Shown here: one piece after another, positions 62,094-64,000 of the stretch
Position numbering within the stretch: the first letter of the stretch is position 1
Layout: each line of letters starts with the position of its first letter
Assembly: GCF_900167115.1 (NCBI RefSeq)
Contig: NZ_FUXZ01000014.1
Location: 1 to 64,000 of the forward strand
DNA: 64,000 nucleotides
Source: Eubacterium uniforme
GTDB taxonomy: Bacteria; Bacillota; Clostridia; Lachnospirales; Lachnospiraceae
Reading direction: 5' to 3'
Position numbers and translations under genes: made by a program
The notes under the pieces: generated by a model
The model's input: only the letters and a program-made list of their open reading frames with translations
Told to the model about the DNA's origin: nothing
The model's database searches: none

Positions 62094-64000
62094 TTAAAAT
62101 TTAAATAATTTCTTGTATGCTTTCTTTATATTTTTAGGAACAACAAATTTTACCTTTTCCTTGCCCTTCTTAAAGAAAGCTTTCTTACCAACCTTCTTAA
62201 GTTTCTTTGATTTAATAACCACCTTATTTAACTTCTTACAATTATAAAAAGCCTTACTTCCAATCTTAGTTACATTCTTTCCAATAACAACAGACTTGAT
62301 TTTCTTATTGTTCTTAAAAGCTTTCTTTGCTATTGAAGTTATCTTATACTTCTTATCAGCAAATGCAACTGTATTCTTTATCTTAACTTTCTTATGATTT
62401 TTATTAACTAAACCAACAACTTCTACTTTGCCATATTTCGCATTTGCTGAAGATTCACTAATGATTCTATATTTGAAATTCCTATCTGTAAAAATAGAAT
62501 TAATGTCATCATTGCTAGGATTTGAAGCATTTTCTTTCTTAGGTTTTACAACTCCATTCTTATCAATAATATCGAATTCTACAGTCTTTTTACCTGTATA
62601 TAATCCAATACCATTAATATGAGCTTTCGCCTTACCAATTTCTATATTGTTTTCATATGTAACTTCGTAATCAACACCTTCAACCAAAGTACCTAACTGA
62701 ACTTTAGGAGTCTTCGGTTTGCCATTATAATAACATGGATTAATTAATACTTTTACATCGTAGTTATCTATAGAAATCTTTTTTATTTCTGACTCATCTG
62801 TTGCATATTTAAAATCAACATTTTCACTTTTAGTCATTTCAAACTCTTTGTTAATTTTATAATAATAATCTATAAATTCTTCCCTTGCTCCATATTCATC
62901 AACAAAAATAACATTACAATCTTCAAATCTTACCTCAGGGATAACATAATCATCCTCATATTCATCTCTACCTACAACTCCTATAACTGGATACAATTTT
63001 AATGAATCATAATCTTCATATTCCTTTGGTATTTTATCCATTTTCACATACATAGTTCCACCAGAAATAACCAACCCTTCCCTTACCACAATTGCAGAAC
63101 GACGTATTAAAGAAAGTGAGTCACTCACCCAAACATCCTTATACCAGTCAACTGTCATATCTATACGACCAGATTTTAATTCAAATCTATCAAAATACAT
63201 ATATGAATCATCAATTTCTAAATAAGGGCCATCAACAACTAGTCTTGCTTTTCCATCATCTCCAGTTCTAGCTGCCACATAATAACGCACACTAGCTGTA
63301 ATTCCTCCAGTCATTTTAATAGAGCCATCACCAATTAATGTTAAATCCAAATCTTCAATTACTATTCCATAAGCTTTACTATGAAAAATATTCTTATTCT
63401 TCACATTAATTGTAATTTTCTCATGCATGTTCTCTGATTTTATTTCAAGCCAAATACATTCAAAATTATCCATTGTCAAAATTTTGCTTTTAGCATCCCA
63501 CGTTAGTCCATCTATACAACTTGGATCATCATACTCCTTCACAGATTCTCCATCTTCTAACAAAATCCTAAAACGTAATCCATAATTTTTTTTCACCTTA
63601 ACGTATTCTTTCAATTCATCTGCTACAGATAAATTCACTTTATCAGTTCCCTTTGGTTCATAACCATAAATATCTAAAACCACATAATCAACCCAATTAA
63701 TAATTACATCTTTATCATCATTCTTAAAATACTTGTACGTTACATTAAATTCACCATCTAATATATCTATTTTTTCTTTAGCCCTAATGACACTATTATA
63801 AAAATACCTAACTTTATTATTTGATTCTTCTTTAATATAAGGATAAACTGTTACATCTAATTTCCCAGATTTCATAATAAATCCATTTGATACAATAGCT
63901 GGATTATAATAATAACCGCAATCATACTGCGGCATAACAACAGTCGGTCCATCTATTACCACATCACCATATTTATTTTCAATATAATTTCTTGAAGGAA
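62094..64000 (-). CDS. Secreted beta-helix/Ig-like/BspA-LRR surface protein (copy D), N terminus beyond window
   Basis: The frame is open to the right edge of the window with no stop, so the N terminus and signal peptide are missing; the GTG at 63962 is internal. The visible part, about 635 residues, has beta-helix-like blocks (VIDGPTVVMPQY, CIDGLTWDAKSKILTMDNF), an Ig-like module (CYYNGKPKTPKVQLGTL to GIGLYTGKKTVEF) and a Lys-rich LRR_5 end (YKITSIAKKAFKNNKKIKSV, KIGSKAFYNCKKLNKV). It is closest to copy A, sharing whole stretches of the tail. Confidence 0.75.
   Translation of the reverse strand, partial: PSRNYIENKYGDVVIDGPTVVMPQYDCGYYYNPAIVSNGFIMKSGKLDVTVYPYIKEESNNKVRYFYNSVIRAKEKIDILDGEFNVTYKYFKNDDKDVIINWVDYVVLDIYGYEPKGTDKVNLSVADELKEYVKVKKNYGLRFRILLEDGESVKEYDDPSCIDGLTWDAKSKILTMDNFECIWLEIKSENMHEKITINVKNKNIFHSKAYGIVIEDLDLTLIGDGSIKMTGGITASVRYYVAARTGDDGKARLVVDGPYLEIDDSYMYFDRFELKSGRIDMTVDWYKDVWVSDSLSLIRRSAIVVREGLVISGGTMYVKMDKIPKEYEDYDSLKLYPVIGVVGRDEYEDDYVIPEVRFEDCNVIFVDEYGAREEFIDYYYKINKEFEMTKSENVDFKYATDESEIKKISIDNYDVKVLINPCYYNGKPKTPKVQLGTLVEGVDYEVTYENNIEIGKAKAHINGIGLYTGKKTVEFDIIDKNGVVKPKKENASNPSNDDINSIFTDRNFKYRIISESSANAKYGKVEVVGLVNKNHKKVKIKNTVAFADKKYKITSIAKKAFKNNKKIKSVVIGKNVTKIGSKAFYNCKKLNKVVIKSKKLKKVGKKAFFKKGKEKVKFVVPKNIKKAYKKLFKF

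Overview
The window looks like a chromosomal segment of a low-GC Clostridia member, most likely family Lachnospiraceae. The clues are strong AT bias, AGGAGG-type ribosome binding sites, Firmicute-type rpoD, the cdaA-cdaR pair, a small 'CDEC..Y' protein typical of this family, and large secreted proteins with beta-helix, Ig-like and BspA-like repeats. Almost every gene is on the minus strand; only mscL and a glycerophosphodiester phosphodiesterase gene are on the plus strand. Species cannot be assigned from the sequence alone.

Layout, left to right. 1-300: the 5' end of an IS1182-like insertion sequence abutting the stop codon of rpoD. 301-2454: rpoD with a strong vegetative promoter, then a diacylglycerol-kinase-like gene. 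2469-12238: a tightly packed run (transcribed right to left) of a lipoprotein amidase, a heterodimeric ABC exporter, a large secreted protein that looks like a C5a-peptidase-type subtilase without its catalytic domain, and aminopeptidase P. 12341-15388: a divergent ClpX paralogue, a GH13 amylase and a 57-residue Cys-rich protein. 15605-24183: htrA, then an envelope operon (two membrane proteins, cdaA, cdaR, galE, an LCP-family gene). 24471-24875: mscL with a zinc-ribbon tail. 24930-28125: a three-gene cassette directly behind the ATP synthase operon. It encodes a membrane-anchored trigger-factor-like isomerase, a streptogrisin-like secreted serine protease with a propeptide, and a lipoprotein whose C-terminal half resembles that propeptide. 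28145-34705: the F1Fo ATP synthase operon atpB-E-F-(H+A fused)-G-D-C. In it the delta and alpha subunits are one 756-residue polypeptide with a charged tail.

34918-38749: a secreted fibronectin-type-III/M15 peptidase with an unusual leader, aminopeptidase C, and a GNAT acetyltransferase fused to a CPCC zinc domain. 38879-44072: a self-contained ABC-2 exporter plus two-component system operon. 44252-45703: a secreted glycerophosphodiester phosphodiesterase. 45804-53286: three ECF sigma genes and four paralogous single-pass anti-sigma-like proteins with large ectodomains. Three of these units carry the same GTCAC-N17-(T/C)GTATA promoter, which points to an autoregulated ECF network. 53316-54545: a chloramphenicol-acetyltransferase-like protein with an extra C-terminal domain. 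54708-64000: a family of secreted beta-helix/Ig-like/BspA-like proteins with very lysine-rich C termini, plus a small von Willebrand A protein; the last gene runs off the right edge.

The most interesting candidates for undescribed biology are the PPIase/protease/propeptide-lipoprotein cassette, the delta-alpha ATP synthase fusion, and the multi-copy ECF/anti-sigma system. All functional statements are read from sequence patterns and family knowledge; no database search was possible.
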